Positions 9,001-16,164 are shown, counted from the first letter of the stretch. The stretch is 64,000 bases of DNA from Saccharibacillus brassicae (GCF_006542275.1 NZ_CP041217.1:3908501-3972500); one strand, 5' to 3'. Made by a program: numbers and translations. Notes: generated by a model not told the origin, from the letters alone.

Positions 9001-9556
9001 AGCCGCGCAAGCGGGAAGCGCAGTGGAAGAGGCGGCGCAAGGCGGCCAAGCGGGCGGCGAAGCAGAGGCGGCGGAGCCCGGCGCGAATGCCGGCGAACTT
9101 CCGGCGGCCTGGAGGCTGGACGGACGGCTGGCCGATGTGACGGCGGCTGCCGTGAGCGAAGGCGCCGCGGAAGCAGCGGGGAACGCGTCGAAGCCTAAGC
9201 CGGTAAGCGGCGCCGGAACGGTAAACGCTGCGGAAGAAGCGGCAGGACGTATGCCGCTTCTTGGAAGCGCGGCCGATGCGCAGGCGACGGCGGACGCGTC
9301 CGGCGAGTCGGAGCAGCTGCGTCAGACAGCCGCCGGCAGCGTGATCGTGACGGTCGAAGCGTCCGGCATGCTTGCGCGGATGGTCAAGCTGGAGCTGCCG
9401 CTCGGCCGGGTGCGCTTCAGCGACAACTTCTTCGATCTGCTGCCGGGCGAGCGCCGGGAAGTGGAACTGTCCATGCTTGACGGATCGCCGCTGACGGTCG
9501 ATTTCGTGCGGAGCCGGCTGCGGGTAAGCGCGCTGAACGGCGCTGCCATACGCTAA
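6074..9556 (+). CDS. Beta-mannosidase, GH2 family, with a long low-complexity insertion
   Basis: A 1160-residue glycoside hydrolase family 2 protein that removes terminal beta-mannose from mannosides and manno-oligosaccharides. Domains: sugar-binding jelly roll (about 20-210), immunoglobulin-like domain (220-360), TIM barrel (about 370-720) with acid/base E508 in WCGNNEIDW and nucleophile E614 in FSSEFGMHA, then C-terminal beta-sandwich domains. No signal peptide, so it is cytoplasmic. Family members are usually near 820-850 residues; the excess is one insertion at about 820-1088, very rich in Ala, Gly, Glu and Gln, holding three 25-residue tandem repeats. After it the usual C-terminal Ig fold resumes (VIVTVEASGMLARMVKLELP). 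Start ATG has AAAGGAGAG upstream. Divergent from the fructokinase. Confidence 0.93.
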   Translation: MSGKDSKASPGANPGTDTTAADKMELGGNWRIKDFAPGETPAQDNAAAMLDDRYWMTGSVPGDVHSALIRRKVIEDPYFGHNDLKSRWIEEREWWYRRGFEYGGALTREPGERFELNFDGLDTFATVFVNGHEIGTSRNMLMPHTFDITRVIRPGWNVIAVRFDPLRPHHQGKERFDWSSYTKERPWLRKAAMNFGWDWGPRLVTVGIWGAVTLKRHRLAKIESVFAETRSIGNGAANLVISADVTTYRGMPDVPLTLKLSLADGDGRRVYETEVSEDGAEPIRAADPDGASVPAFETDFRPESGTRPGVLAASPVTPGRRSALRRQAAFRAECVLPDARLWWTHDLGEPHLYTLTADLYAGDERIHTDTQAIGVRTIELRTEDEEGRAAFRFFLNGKFVYARGANWIPADNRIGSIPDSRYGELIGLSAESGMNMLRIWGGGIYEKEIFYDECDRRGVLVWQDFAFANALFPDFNADFMDNVRAEVEANVTRLRGRASLALWCGNNEIDWLYDMKSASGDIKSDFYGERIYHELIPEALERLDPHRAYWPSSPYGRSGDQDDNDPDVGDRHNWQVWHGSVYPRAFGEMPALDYSIEGVTFKNYKQDMALFSSEFGMHASANRYTLEKNMPEGSLVWGGEEMAYRNKDTNHRKGILLMEGYTGLPRDIEEYMNFSMLTQAEGLRCGVEHYRRNPRSGGSLIWQLNDSWPGTSWAMIDYELLPKASYYYAKQFYRPLLLSLEHEPGQPLRVWAVNDGPEPVEVEALLEVRRFDGERVGEYVFRSDSAFRGPVLLGEVGEAEALNGGSAEETLVRLRHAGGVELGSGKGGEAGEGPRELRGNGADGAWEGPRGVRGAEAEKGGESRRREERGCEQTYMLRDQRELKLGQAKLAWSVAEASEAGGEAEVAQAGQAVQDGQAGGYVEAAQAAQAGSAAEEAAQGGQAGGDVEAAQVAQAGSAAQEAARGGQAGGYVEAAQAAQAGSAVEEAAQGGQAGGEAEAAEPGANAGELPAAWRLDGRLADVTAAAVSEGAAEAAGNASKPKPVSGAGTVNAAEEAAGRMPLLGSAADAQATADASGESEQLRQTAAGSVIVTVEASGMLARMVKLELPLGRVRFSDNFFDLLPGERREVELSMLDGSPLTVDFVRSRLRVSALNGAAIR
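8819..9043 (+). repeat. Three in-frame 75-bp tandem repeats inside the beta-mannosidase gene
   Basis: Units 8819-8893, 8894-8968 and 8969-9043 differ at only a few bases each; a fourth, degenerate unit begins at 9044. Each encodes 25 residues starting GQAGG and ending in EEAA(Q/R)G. The period is a multiple of three, so the gene stays open. Confidence 0.9.
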
Positions 9557-9704
9557 AAGAGCGCAGCGGCCGAGGCAGCAGGCTGCTGCGGCTGACGAAT
9601 CGAAGTCTGCCGGAACCGGCAGGGCAGCGAAACGGTCGACGACAGCCAAGCCAGATTAGGGCGTTCCTGCCTGCGCAAACGGGAACATCCAGCATACACA
9701 AAGC

Positions 9705-9744
9705 CAAAAACCGGACTTTCCATTTGGAGAGTCCGGTTTTTTTC
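9705..9744 (+). terminator. Rho-independent terminator
   Basis: Stem AAACCGGACT / AGTCCGGTTT with a 12-nt loop and seven Ts, 150 nt after the beta-mannosidase stop. It also has A-runs on the 5' side and could act on the minus strand. Confidence 0.85.
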
Positions 9745-9799
9745 TGGAATCGGAGCGTGGATCTCGAATTCTGTCGTACTTCCGCGCCGGCTGTGAGTC

Positions 9800-9983
9800 C
9801 TAACGAATCCTCATGTCGCTATTTGCTCGGATTTCACTTTTTTTAAAATCTAACGAATCGTTATATCCTTATTGACCGATAACCGGCCGATTAGGGCTGA
9901 ATTTGGCGAAATAGCGTGATGACGATTCGTTAGTTTGCGGAAAAGCGGTTTTGGAGGCAAATAGCGTGACTAAGGTTCGTTAG
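9800..9983. repeat. Cluster of four 27-bp intergenic repeats, two direct and two inverted
   Basis: Copies at 9800-9826 and 9850-9876 (plus) and 9907-9933 and 9957-9983 (inverted). All begin CTAACGAA and most end CGCTATTT; the middle 8-10 bases vary. The spacer between the beta-mannosidase terminator and the MutS2-like gene contains nothing else I can identify. Confidence 0.75.
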
Positions 9984-10068
9984 AGTCGGAAGGTTCGAGC
10001 GGCAGCGGTGTTTGTGACAGTACGTACTGGATATATTTGGAAACCGGGAACGTGTGTCGCTGGGCCTA

Positions 10069-12324
10069 TTAAGGTTTGCCGCCCGGTTCGTCCGGCGGAA
10101 GCACGATCGTTACTCCTTCCATATGCCGCCGCTCCATTTTGCGCCGCTTTTTGCGGTTTGATTTGGAGTCGAACACGATGCTGAGGTCGTAGTCTTCCGG
10201 ATACAGCGATTCGCGCGGGATATGGGGCTGGAGCCGCTTGCGGGCGATACGGAACTTGCTGCCTTGAATCTGCACGCCGATGCTGCCCATGGCGTCTTCT
10301 TCGGCGTAGACGATGCCCGTCTTGCCGAGATACGGCACGGACACGCTGTCGCCGATCCGCAAAAAGCTCGTTTGCGGTCCGGCAGCTTCGTCGGCCGGAA
10401 CGTCGGCAGCGGCTCCGTCCGCCTCCGGTGCGGACGGCTGCGGCGCCTCGGCTGCCGGCCGGCGCAGCGAAGCGCCGGGGAGCAGCGCGGGATCGGCCTT
10501 CGCGGCGGGCTGAAGCTCCCGCCCGGGAGCGGAAGCTTCTGCGGCGGAAGGCTCCGCGGCCGCTCCTGCCGCATGCGCGGAATTTTCCGCGCCGCAGCCT
10601 TCCGCTTGCGGTGCAGCGCAAGCGGCCTGCGTCGCACCGCTGCGGCCGCCGCCCTCCGCGCCCCCATCGGCGCTACTCGCGCCTTCCGCCCGCACCGCAT
10701 CGCTTCTGCCGTCGCTTTCTGCGCCTTCCGCCCGCGCGTCGCCGCCAACCGCCCTTGCCCCCGCGCCGCCTCCCGCGGTCAAATGCTCGGCCCGCCGGAT
10801 CACGGCGTCCGGGAGGCCCAGTTTCTGCGCGATAGCGAACGCGTAGCTGCGTCCGGCTTCGCCGATCGTCAGCCGGTAGAGCGGCTGAAGCGTCTGCGCG
10901 TCGAATTCCATGCGGGCGTTTTCGCAGCCCGGCGTGGCTGAAGCGAACGTTTTGATTTCGGTAAAATGGGTCGTGACGACGACGCAGGTGCCGCGCCGAT
11001 GCAGTTCTTCGAGCACGGCGATCGACAGTCCGACGCCTTCGCCGGGATCGGTGCCGGACGCCATTTCGTCGATCAGCACGAGCGTGCGGCGGTTCGCCGT
11101 TTCGAGGATGTGTTTGACCCGGCCGATATGCGCGGAGAACGTGCTGAGCGCCTGTTCGATGCTCTGTCCGTCGCCGATATCGGCTTCGATGCCGTCGAAG
11201 ACGGACAGTTCGCCGCCCGCTTCGGCCGGGATCAGCAGGCCGGATTGGCCCATCAGCGTCAGCAGGCCGACCGTTTTAAGCGCCAGCGTCTTGCCGCCGG
11301 TGTTGGGACCGGTCACGATCAGCATCCGGAAGCGGACGCCGAGTTCGAAGTTCAGCGGAACCATGTTCGCGCCCATCAGCGGATGCCGCGCGCCGCGCAG
11401 CCGGATCCGCCCTTCCGTGTTCAACGCCACGTTGACGGCGTCGAGTGCCAGCGCGTAGCGCGCTTTGGCGAACAGGAAGTCGTATTCGCCGACGAGTTCG
11501 GCGTTTACCCGCAGCTCCTGCCCGAACTGCTCGGCGAGGCCGGTCAGTTCGCTCAGGATTTTGGTCTCTTCGCGGGCTTCTTCGGCGCGCAGCCGTTCCA
11601 GTTCGTCATGGAACTGCCGGATTTCTTCCGGCTCGATATAGACGGTCTGGCCGCTGGACGATTCGTCCAGCACCGAGCCTTTGACCGCTTTGCGCGATTC
11701 CCGGCGGACCGGGAGGGCGAAGCGGCCGCCGCGCTGCACGGCCAGATTCTCCTGCAGGATGGAGCGGTGCTTGGCCATCAGTTCGGCCAGGCGCCGCGAA
11801 CTGCGTTCTTCGGCGGTCGCCATACGGCGGCGGACTTTGGACAATTCGCGGCTGGCCGAATCGAGCACGCGCCCGCTGCGGATACAGCGCTCGATCTCTT
11901 CGCGCAGCCGGTCGAGCCGGTGCATGCCCGACGCGTAGGCGGCGGCGTTCGGCGCCCAGTCGGCTTTGGCATGCATGTACTGGATCAGCTGCGCGCAGCT
12001 GACCAGAAATTGGTGCAGATGCATGAAGTCCGCTTCGCCGAACACGTAGCCGGCGCCGAGCAGGTCGAGAATGGATTCCATGCCGGTGAGCGAAGGCAGC
12101 GGAATGCTGGCGCCGCGGCGCAGAACGCCGGCGGCTTCATCGGTCTCGTCCAGACGGCGGCGCAGCGTCCGGGCGTCGCCGATCGGGCGCAGCGCGGCGA
12201 TATGCCGCCGGCCGAGGTAAGAGACGGCGTACGTCGACAAGTCGGCGACGACGCGTTCGTACTGCAGGCGTTCGAGCGTCTGCGGATGAATATTCGGGTG
12301 CTGGCGATACAAAGTGTCGTTCAT
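10069..12324 (-). CDS. MutS2-like DNA-binding ATPase without Smr domain
   Basis: A 751-residue MutS-family protein of the MutS2 branch. Residues 1-300 carry the helical lever/clamp region with RGGRFALPVRRES and GQTVYIEP, typical of MutS2. The ATPase follows: Walker A GPNTGGKTLALKT near residue 340, Q-loop region, Walker B LVLIDEMASGTDPGEG near 430, and the TTHF switch. MutS2 proteins bind branched DNA or collided ribosomes, and usually end in a Smr endonuclease domain. Here the C-terminus is different: an Ala/Gly/Glu-rich linker (about 555-690) leads to a short beta-rich end and a basic tail, with no Smr LHG motif. Start ATG has GAAGGAGCG upstream. The long leader contains several strong hairpins. 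Confidence 0.85.
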   Translation of the reverse strand: MNDTLYRQHPNIHPQTLERLQYERVVADLSTYAVSYLGRRHIAALRPIGDARTLRRRLDETDEAAGVLRRGASIPLPSLTGMESILDLLGAGYVFGEADFMHLHQFLVSCAQLIQYMHAKADWAPNAAAYASGMHRLDRLREEIERCIRSGRVLDSASRELSKVRRRMATAEERSSRRLAELMAKHRSILQENLAVQRGGRFALPVRRESRKAVKGSVLDESSSGQTVYIEPEEIRQFHDELERLRAEEAREETKILSELTGLAEQFGQELRVNAELVGEYDFLFAKARYALALDAVNVALNTEGRIRLRGARHPLMGANMVPLNFELGVRFRMLIVTGPNTGGKTLALKTVGLLTLMGQSGLLIPAEAGGELSVFDGIEADIGDGQSIEQALSTFSAHIGRVKHILETANRRTLVLIDEMASGTDPGEGVGLSIAVLEELHRRGTCVVVTTHFTEIKTFASATPGCENARMEFDAQTLQPLYRLTIGEAGRSYAFAIAQKLGLPDAVIRRAEHLTAGGGAGARAVGGDARAEGAESDGRSDAVRAEGASSADGGAEGGGRSGATQAACAAPQAEGCGAENSAHAAGAAAEPSAAEASAPGRELQPAAKADPALLPGASLRRPAAEAPQPSAPEADGAAADVPADEAAGPQTSFLRIGDSVSVPYLGKTGIVYAEEDAMGSIGVQIQGSKFRIARKRLQPHIPRESLYPEDYDLSIVFDSKSNRKKRRKMERRHMEGVTIVLPPDEPGGKP

Positions 12325-12395
12325 GTGGGAAATCGCTCCTTCGTTGTTCGTTTGTGGGTGGACGGATAGACTGGCGGACAGACAAGGGCATGTAC

Positions 12396-12490
12396 GCAAA
12401 AAGGCGGAAACGAACCGATCAGAGAGCCGCATCCGAAACGGAAATATTCCCGTTTCGGAGACGGCTTTAAGATCAGCTCGTTTCCGCCTT
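12396..12490 (-). terminator. Nested long hairpin with U-tract upstream of the MutS2-like gene
   Basis: Minus-strand stem AAGGCGGAAACGA / TCGTTTCCGCCTT enclosing a second stem (CCGAAACGG / CCGTTTCGG), followed by TTTTT. It could be a second terminator for the RNA upstream or an attenuator in the leader of the MutS2-like gene. Confidence 0.5.
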
Positions 12491-12500
12491 GCATGGAGGG

Positions 12501-12528
12501 GGACGCAGACCGAATCCGGTCTGCGTCC
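12501..12528. other. Perfect hairpin in the leader of the MutS2-like gene
   Basis: GGACGCAGACC / GGTCTGCGTCC with a 6-nt loop and no T-run; lies between the two terminator-like hairpins. Confidence 0.5.
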
Positions 12529-12594
12529 AAGGTCACCGGACTCCCCCGGGTTTTCGTGCGCGCGTCTGCCCGGCTTCCCGTGCGCAAATATGCC

Positions 12595-12627
12595 AAAAAG
12601 GGCCGCGCTCAGAAAGCAGCGCGGCCC
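12595..12627 (-). terminator. Rho-independent terminator of the rod-shaped RNA
   Basis: Minus strand: GGGCCGCGCT / AGCGCGGCCC with an 8-nt loop and TTTTT. It closes the transcript that starts near 12843. Confidence 0.85.
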
Positions 12628-12654
12628 GAAAAGTCGAAAGGATAGGGTGTACCT

Positions 12655-12843
12655 ACCTCAAGCTTATAGGAAAAATGATTCGCTGTTCTTAACTGAATTC
12701 CGGACGCGGTTCAAGAGACAGGCAAACAGGCGGCCGCCGAGAGCGGTAGCGCTGCCTTGTTCCGAATGAACGCGATCCTGTATGGAATTGGATTAGTTAA
12801 GAACATACCCCGTCATCAAATTTTCCCCTTTTCGCTTAAAGTT
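12655..12843 (-). ncRNA. Candidate rod-shaped non-coding RNA, possibly 6S RNA
   Basis: A strong minus-strand promoter and a strong terminator bracket about 190 nt without a convincing reading frame. The two ends pair: CUUUAAGC at the 5' end with GCUUGAGG at the 3' end; inside this AAAA..UGAU pairs with AUCAUUUUU, then UGUUCUUAACU pairs with AGUUAAGAACA, then AAUUCC with GGAAUU and CGCGUUCA with UGAACCGCG. The result is a long interrupted rod with an asymmetric internal loop, which is the general shape and length of 6S RNA, the RNA that captures sigma-A polymerase. The identity is inference; I cannot confirm conserved 6S bases. The 5' GUUCUUAAC resembles RNase P RNA starts, but the RNase P core is absent. 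It may instead be a leader of the MutS2-like gene. Confidence 0.5.
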
Positions 12844-12849
12844 ATCTTT

Positions 12850-12878
12850 ATCATAGAAGGGTTAGCCTGTCCGGTCAA
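12850..12878 (-). promoter_or_regulatory. Strong sigma-A promoter of the rod-shaped RNA
   Basis: Minus strand TTGACC, 17 nt, TATGAT. It sits just after the stop of the acidic-protein gene and drives transcription away from it, so it belongs to the RNA and not to that gene. Confidence 0.75.
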
Positions 12879-12885
12879 GCCCGAA

Positions 12886-13461
12886 TTATTCGTCCTCGTC
12901 CGTGTAGACTTCGTCTTTGTAGCCCTGGTCCGTCTCGGCGTCGATCAGGTTGCGCTGCACGTCGTCCGGCAGCGAAGCGGGGAAGGAGCCTTCCCGGAAC
13001 ATGCCGTTCTCCGGATCGGTATCGCGTTCCGTAACGAGATTGCCGCCTTCTTGATGCTCGGTCTGCAGATCGCCGTCGGTAATAAGCGGACGCGCGTAAT
13101 CTTCGGATTCTTCGGCCAGCTCGCGCCGTCCTTCTTCGCCGCCGGCTCCGTTCAGCAGATCGGTGCCGTGCGGTTCGTCCTGCGCGGGAGCGGCCGGGTC
13201 GACCGGGCTGTCCGGATGCAGGTCGTCCGCGTCCGGCACGTCTTCGAGTCTCGGCTCGCCGAGGTTCGGATCTTCTTCGGTGCGGTTCGGATAAGCTTCC
13301 GGATCGGTCTCGACTGCGTTGACCGGTTCGGCATTTTGTTGGACCGTATCGACGTATTCCATTTCGGTAGCGGGAATGTCGCGCTCCGTATAATCGTGGT
13401 CGCTGGAGAGCTCATAGCGCTCGTGGGCGCGATCGGACTCGTTTCGCGGATCGTAAGCCAT
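12886..13461 (-). CDS. Acidic, probably disordered hypothetical protein
   Basis: A 191-residue protein with no recognisable domain, signal peptide or membrane segment. It is dominated by Asp, Glu, Pro and Asn, with a strongly acidic net charge, and looks intrinsically disordered throughout. Phrases such as DPENGMFREGSFP and DYARPLITDGD may be conserved islands. Start ATG has AAAAGGAGACG upstream, a strong site that supports translation. It stands alone: the gene before it is divergent, and the following promoter belongs to the RNA downstream. Function unknown; the composition would suit a spore, cell-surface or DNA-mimic role, but nothing in the sequence decides. Confidence 0.75.
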   Translation of the reverse strand: MAYDPRNESDRAHERYELSSDHDYTERDIPATEMEYVDTVQQNAEPVNAVETDPEAYPNRTEEDPNLGEPRLEDVPDADDLHPDSPVDPAAPAQDEPHGTDLLNGAGGEEGRRELAEESEDYARPLITDGDLQTEHQEGGNLVTERDTDPENGMFREGSFPASLPDDVQRNLIDAETDQGYKDEVYTDEDE

Positions 13462-13939
13462 GTGTATCGTCTCCTTTTGTATGCGTTCTTACATACGCTT
13501 TACCCGAATCGCGCGAATCGTAACCGCCGGATTCCAACGGAAGCCTGTCTTTTCCCGCCGAACGAAGCCGGATTTTGTCGATCGGCCGTCGAATCGACGC
13601 CCGGAAGCTTCCGTTACGGAGCAGCGCGCCGCGATCCGTACCAGCCGTGCGTCTGCCGGAGCCTGCGTTTCCATACGGCCCCAGAACGCTGCGGAGCTGT
13701 CCAAACGGCCTGGCTTCCGATTGGAAAATTTGGTAAGGCGGGAGTAGAATTAACAGGTTAAAAACAACCAGACGTTTGCAGCGCGACGATTGGGCCTGCG
13801 GAGGCATTGCGCGCCCGGAAGCAAACGCCGGATGAAGACGGGGCGGCGGATGCGGCGCCGGAGTCGGTTCGGCAGGGGGAAACGAAGCGGCTTCGGCGCA
13901 CAGACCGTTCGTTCCGGCGACGAAAGGACGTGCGGACGG
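13462..13939. other. Intergenic region between the acidic gene and an MFS gene
   Basis: 478 nt of spacer between divergent genes. Short open frames on both strands lack ribosome binding sites. Apart from a promoter-like pair at 13721-13750 I see no feature. Confidence 0.5.
13721..13750 (+). promoter_or_regulatory. Probable promoter of the MFS gene
   Basis: TTGGAA, 18 nt, TAGAAT; leaves a leader of about 185 nt before the MFS start. Confidence 0.4.
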
Positions 13940-15166
13940 ATGGAGTTTTCATGGAAAAAGAATTTGGTAGTGTTGTGGGCCGGCGTATTTTTTTGCAGTA
14001 TGGCCTATTCGATTTCGATCCCTTTTTTGCCGATCTTCATGCATGCCGAACTCGGCGTCGGGGAAAAGTATTTATCGATCTGGGCGGGGCTCGCGTTCGG
14101 CATTACCTTTTTGTCGAGCGCGCTGATCTCCCCGTTCTGGGGTTCGCTCGCGGACAAATACGGACGCAAGCCGATGCTCGTGCGCTCGGGTTACAGCCTG
14201 GCGGCCCTGTACTTCATTAACTTCTTCGTGCAGGACCCGGTTCAGCTCGTGGCGCTGCGCTTGTTCCAGGGGCTGCTGGCCGGGTTCATTCCGGCGGCGA
14301 TTGCGCTGGTCGGTACGAACACGCCGGAAGAAAAAACGGGCTACGCGCTCGGCATCATGTCGACGGCGACCGCTTCGGGCAACATTATCGGACCGCTGAT
14401 CGGCGGGGTAGTCAGCTTCACGCTCGGCAACCGCAACGCGTTTTTGTTCTCGAGCGCGATCGTGCTCATCTCGGCGCTCGTCGCGACGTTCCTCGTGCAC
14501 GAGAAAGAATTCAAGCGTCCCAAAGTCCGCTCGCGGGTCAAAGACGACCTCAAGCAGGCGGCGGGCATTCCGTTGTTCTTCGCGCTGCTCGGGCTGGTCG
14601 CGATGAGCAACTTCTCGGTCATGATCCTGGAGCCGCTGATCACGATCTATGTGCAGGACATGGGCGTCTCGTCCGACCGGACTTCGCTCGTGGCGGGCAT
14701 TATCTTCTCGGCGGTCGGCGTCGCGACGGTCATCATGGCTCCGCGCTGGGGTCGGATCGGCGGGAAGATCGGCTACGGAAAAGTGCTGCTGATCGGCTTG
14801 ATCGGCGGCGCCGTCGGCAATCTGCTGCAATTTTTCGTCACGGGCTATGTCGGATTCGGCATTTTGCGCTTCGTATACGGACTGTTCTTCGCGGGCGTGT
14901 TCCCGGCGGTGAACGCCATGATCGTGCAGGTGACGAAGCCGGAATTCCGCGGGCGCGCTTTCAGTCTCAACCAGTCGGCGACGCAGATCGGCACGATGGC
15001 GGGACCGCTCGTCGGCGGGGTACTCGGCGCTTTCATGCCGATCCACTGGATCTTCGTCGTGAACGGCGTGGCGCTGCTGATCTGCGCGTATATCGCCCAT
15101 CACAAAAAGCTCGATCAGACCGCGCCGTTTCGGAGTACGAAGATCGCCGACGGCAATTCTCGCTGA
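13940..15166 (+). CDS. MFS transporter, multidrug-efflux type
   Basis: A 408-residue, 12-segment major facilitator protein. The loop 2-3 signature GSLADKYGRKPMLVRSG is intact, and segment 5 contains the antiporter-like motif (GNIIGPLIGG). A second half-signature APRWGRIGGKIGYGKVL follows the central loop near residue 195-210. This layout matches proton-driven drug exporters of the TetA/MdtG group; the cargo is not predictable. The ATG at 13940 (MEFSWKKNLVVLWAG) is preferred because the first membrane segment follows at once; AAAGGA lies 10 nt upstream. An in-frame start 50 codons earlier would only add an Arg-rich, non-membrane extension. Confidence 0.88.
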   Translation: MEFSWKKNLVVLWAGVFFCSMAYSISIPFLPIFMHAELGVGEKYLSIWAGLAFGITFLSSALISPFWGSLADKYGRKPMLVRSGYSLAALYFINFFVQDPVQLVALRLFQGLLAGFIPAAIALVGTNTPEEKTGYALGIMSTATASGNIIGPLIGGVVSFTLGNRNAFLFSSAIVLISALVATFLVHEKEFKRPKVRSRVKDDLKQAAGIPLFFALLGLVAMSNFSVMILEPLITIYVQDMGVSSDRTSLVAGIIFSAVGVATVIMAPRWGRIGGKIGYGKVLLIGLIGGAVGNLLQFFVTGYVGFGILRFVYGLFFAGVFPAVNAMIVQVTKPEFRGRAFSLNQSATQIGTMAGPLVGGVLGAFMPIHWIFVVNGVALLICAYIAHHKKLDQTAPFRSTKIADGNSR

Positions 15167-15193
15167 CCGGCACAACAGCGGCGCGGCGGACGG

Positions 15194-15222
15194 TTGACAA
15201 GACCGCCGCTTCGTCTTACCAT
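15194..15222 (+). promoter_or_regulatory. Probable pdxK promoter
   Basis: TTGACA, 17 nt, TACCAT. The -35 is perfect, the -10 weak. Confidence 0.5.
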
Positions 15223-15261
15223 TACCGAAGACTGCGAAGCGGTCGAACGGAGATACAGTCC

Positions 15262-15285
15262 TAAGCCGCCGAGCGGCGGCTTAAA
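15262..15285 (+). other. GC-rich hairpin in the pdxK leader
   Basis: AAGCCGCC / GGCGGCTT with a 4-nt loop, just before the RBS; no T-run. It could end the upstream MFS transcript or tune pdxK translation. Confidence 0.45.
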
Positions 15286-15313
15286 TATAGAAGACCCAGG
15301 AGGCGCTTGACAG

Positions 15314-16126
15314 ATGACGACGATACCCAAGGTTTTGACGATTGCCGGTTCCGATACGAGCGGAGGAGCAGGCATCCAGGCTGACTTGAAAACGTTCCAG
15401 GAATTGAACGTATACGGAATGACGGCGCTGACCTGCGTGGTCACGATGGACCCGCAGCGGTGGAGCCACCACGTGACGCCGATGTCGGCGGAACTGCTGG
15501 AGAGCCAGCTCGATACCGTGCTGAACGGGATCGGCGTGACGTCCGCGAAGACCGGCATGCTGAGCACCGTCGAGATCATCGACGCGGTTGCCCGCAAGAT
15601 CGAGCAGCGTCCGCTCGATCACTTCGTCGTCGATCCGGTCATGATCTGCAAAGGCGAGAACGAAGTGCTGAACCCGGACACGGCGGAAGCGATCATGGAG
15701 AAGCTCGTACCCAAAGCGACGGTCGTGACGCCGAACCTGTTTGAAGCTTCGCAACTGGCGAAGACCGCTCCGATCCGCACGATCGAAGACATGAAGGCGG
15801 CCGCGGTCAAGATCCACGAACTCGGCGCGAAGCACGTCGTGATCAAGGGCGGCGGCAAGCTGCTGCACGAGAAAGCCGTCGATCTGATCTATGACGGACA
15901 GGACTTCGAACTGCTCGAATCCGAGCGGATCGAGACCAACTATATCCACGGGGCGGGCTGCACGTTCTCCGCGGCCATTACCGCGGAACTCGCCAAGGGA
16001 GCGGACGTGAAGACGGCGGTACGCAACGCCAAAGCTTTCGTTACGACCGCGATCCGGCACGGCTTCCCGATCAACTCGTTCGTCGGGCCGACGCTGCACG
16101 CGGCGCAGCGCCTCTACCGCGACTAA
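15314..16126 (+). CDS. pdxK: Pyridoxal/pyridoxine kinase, ThiD-like (Bacillus PdxK type)
   Basis: A 270-residue ribokinase-fold enzyme. It phosphorylates pyridoxine, pyridoxal or pyridoxamine with ATP in vitamin B6 salvage; the family is related to hydroxymethylpyrimidine kinase ThiD. Visible motifs: N-terminal TIAGSDTSGGAGIQADLKTF, VVDPVMICKGEN, VVTPNLFEAS, VVIKGGGKLLHEKAVDL, and the anion hole/catalytic base in HGAGCTFSAA (Cys in place of the usual Asp-side neighbour is normal in this group). It aligns along its length with B. subtilis PdxK rather than with ThiD, where KGE and HEKAVD differ. Start ATG has AGGAGGCGC upstream. A strong terminator follows, so it is monocistronic. Confidence 0.9.
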   Translation: MTTIPKVLTIAGSDTSGGAGIQADLKTFQELNVYGMTALTCVVTMDPQRWSHHVTPMSAELLESQLDTVLNGIGVTSAKTGMLSTVEIIDAVARKIEQRPLDHFVVDPVMICKGENEVLNPDTAEAIMEKLVPKATVVTPNLFEASQLAKTAPIRTIEDMKAAAVKIHELGAKHVVIKGGGKLLHEKAVDLIYDGQDFELLESERIETNYIHGAGCTFSAAITAELAKGADVKTAVRNAKAFVTTAIRHGFPINSFVGPTLHAAQRLYRD

Positions 16127-16164
16127 GGCCGCTTGGTCGCAAGAACCGGCCGAATAGACAAAAG

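Noticed and set aside
8819..9043. CRISPR-like array
   Set aside because: Repeats are adjacent, without spacers, and lie in frame inside a gene.
8608..9198. Plus-strand frame rich in Arg and Ser over the repeat region
   Set aside because: Out-of-frame reading of the 75-bp repeats; low complexity only.
6050..9649. Two long minus-strand frames across the beta-mannosidase
   Set aside because: Mirror images of GC-rich codon bias; no RBS, no domain, and the sense frame is a complete GH2 enzyme.
9800..9983. CRISPR array in the spacer
   Set aside because: Only four copies in mixed orientation with irregular gaps and no cas genes.
12680..12810. RNase P RNA, because of the GUUCUUAAC start and its partner at the other end
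   Set aside because: Too short and lacking the GAGGAAAGUCC core and the conserved P4 strands.
12595..12860. T-box riboswitch
   Set aside because: No specifier loop and no T-box sequence (AGGGTGGNACCGCG); the GGTAGGTACACCC stretch is only superficially similar.
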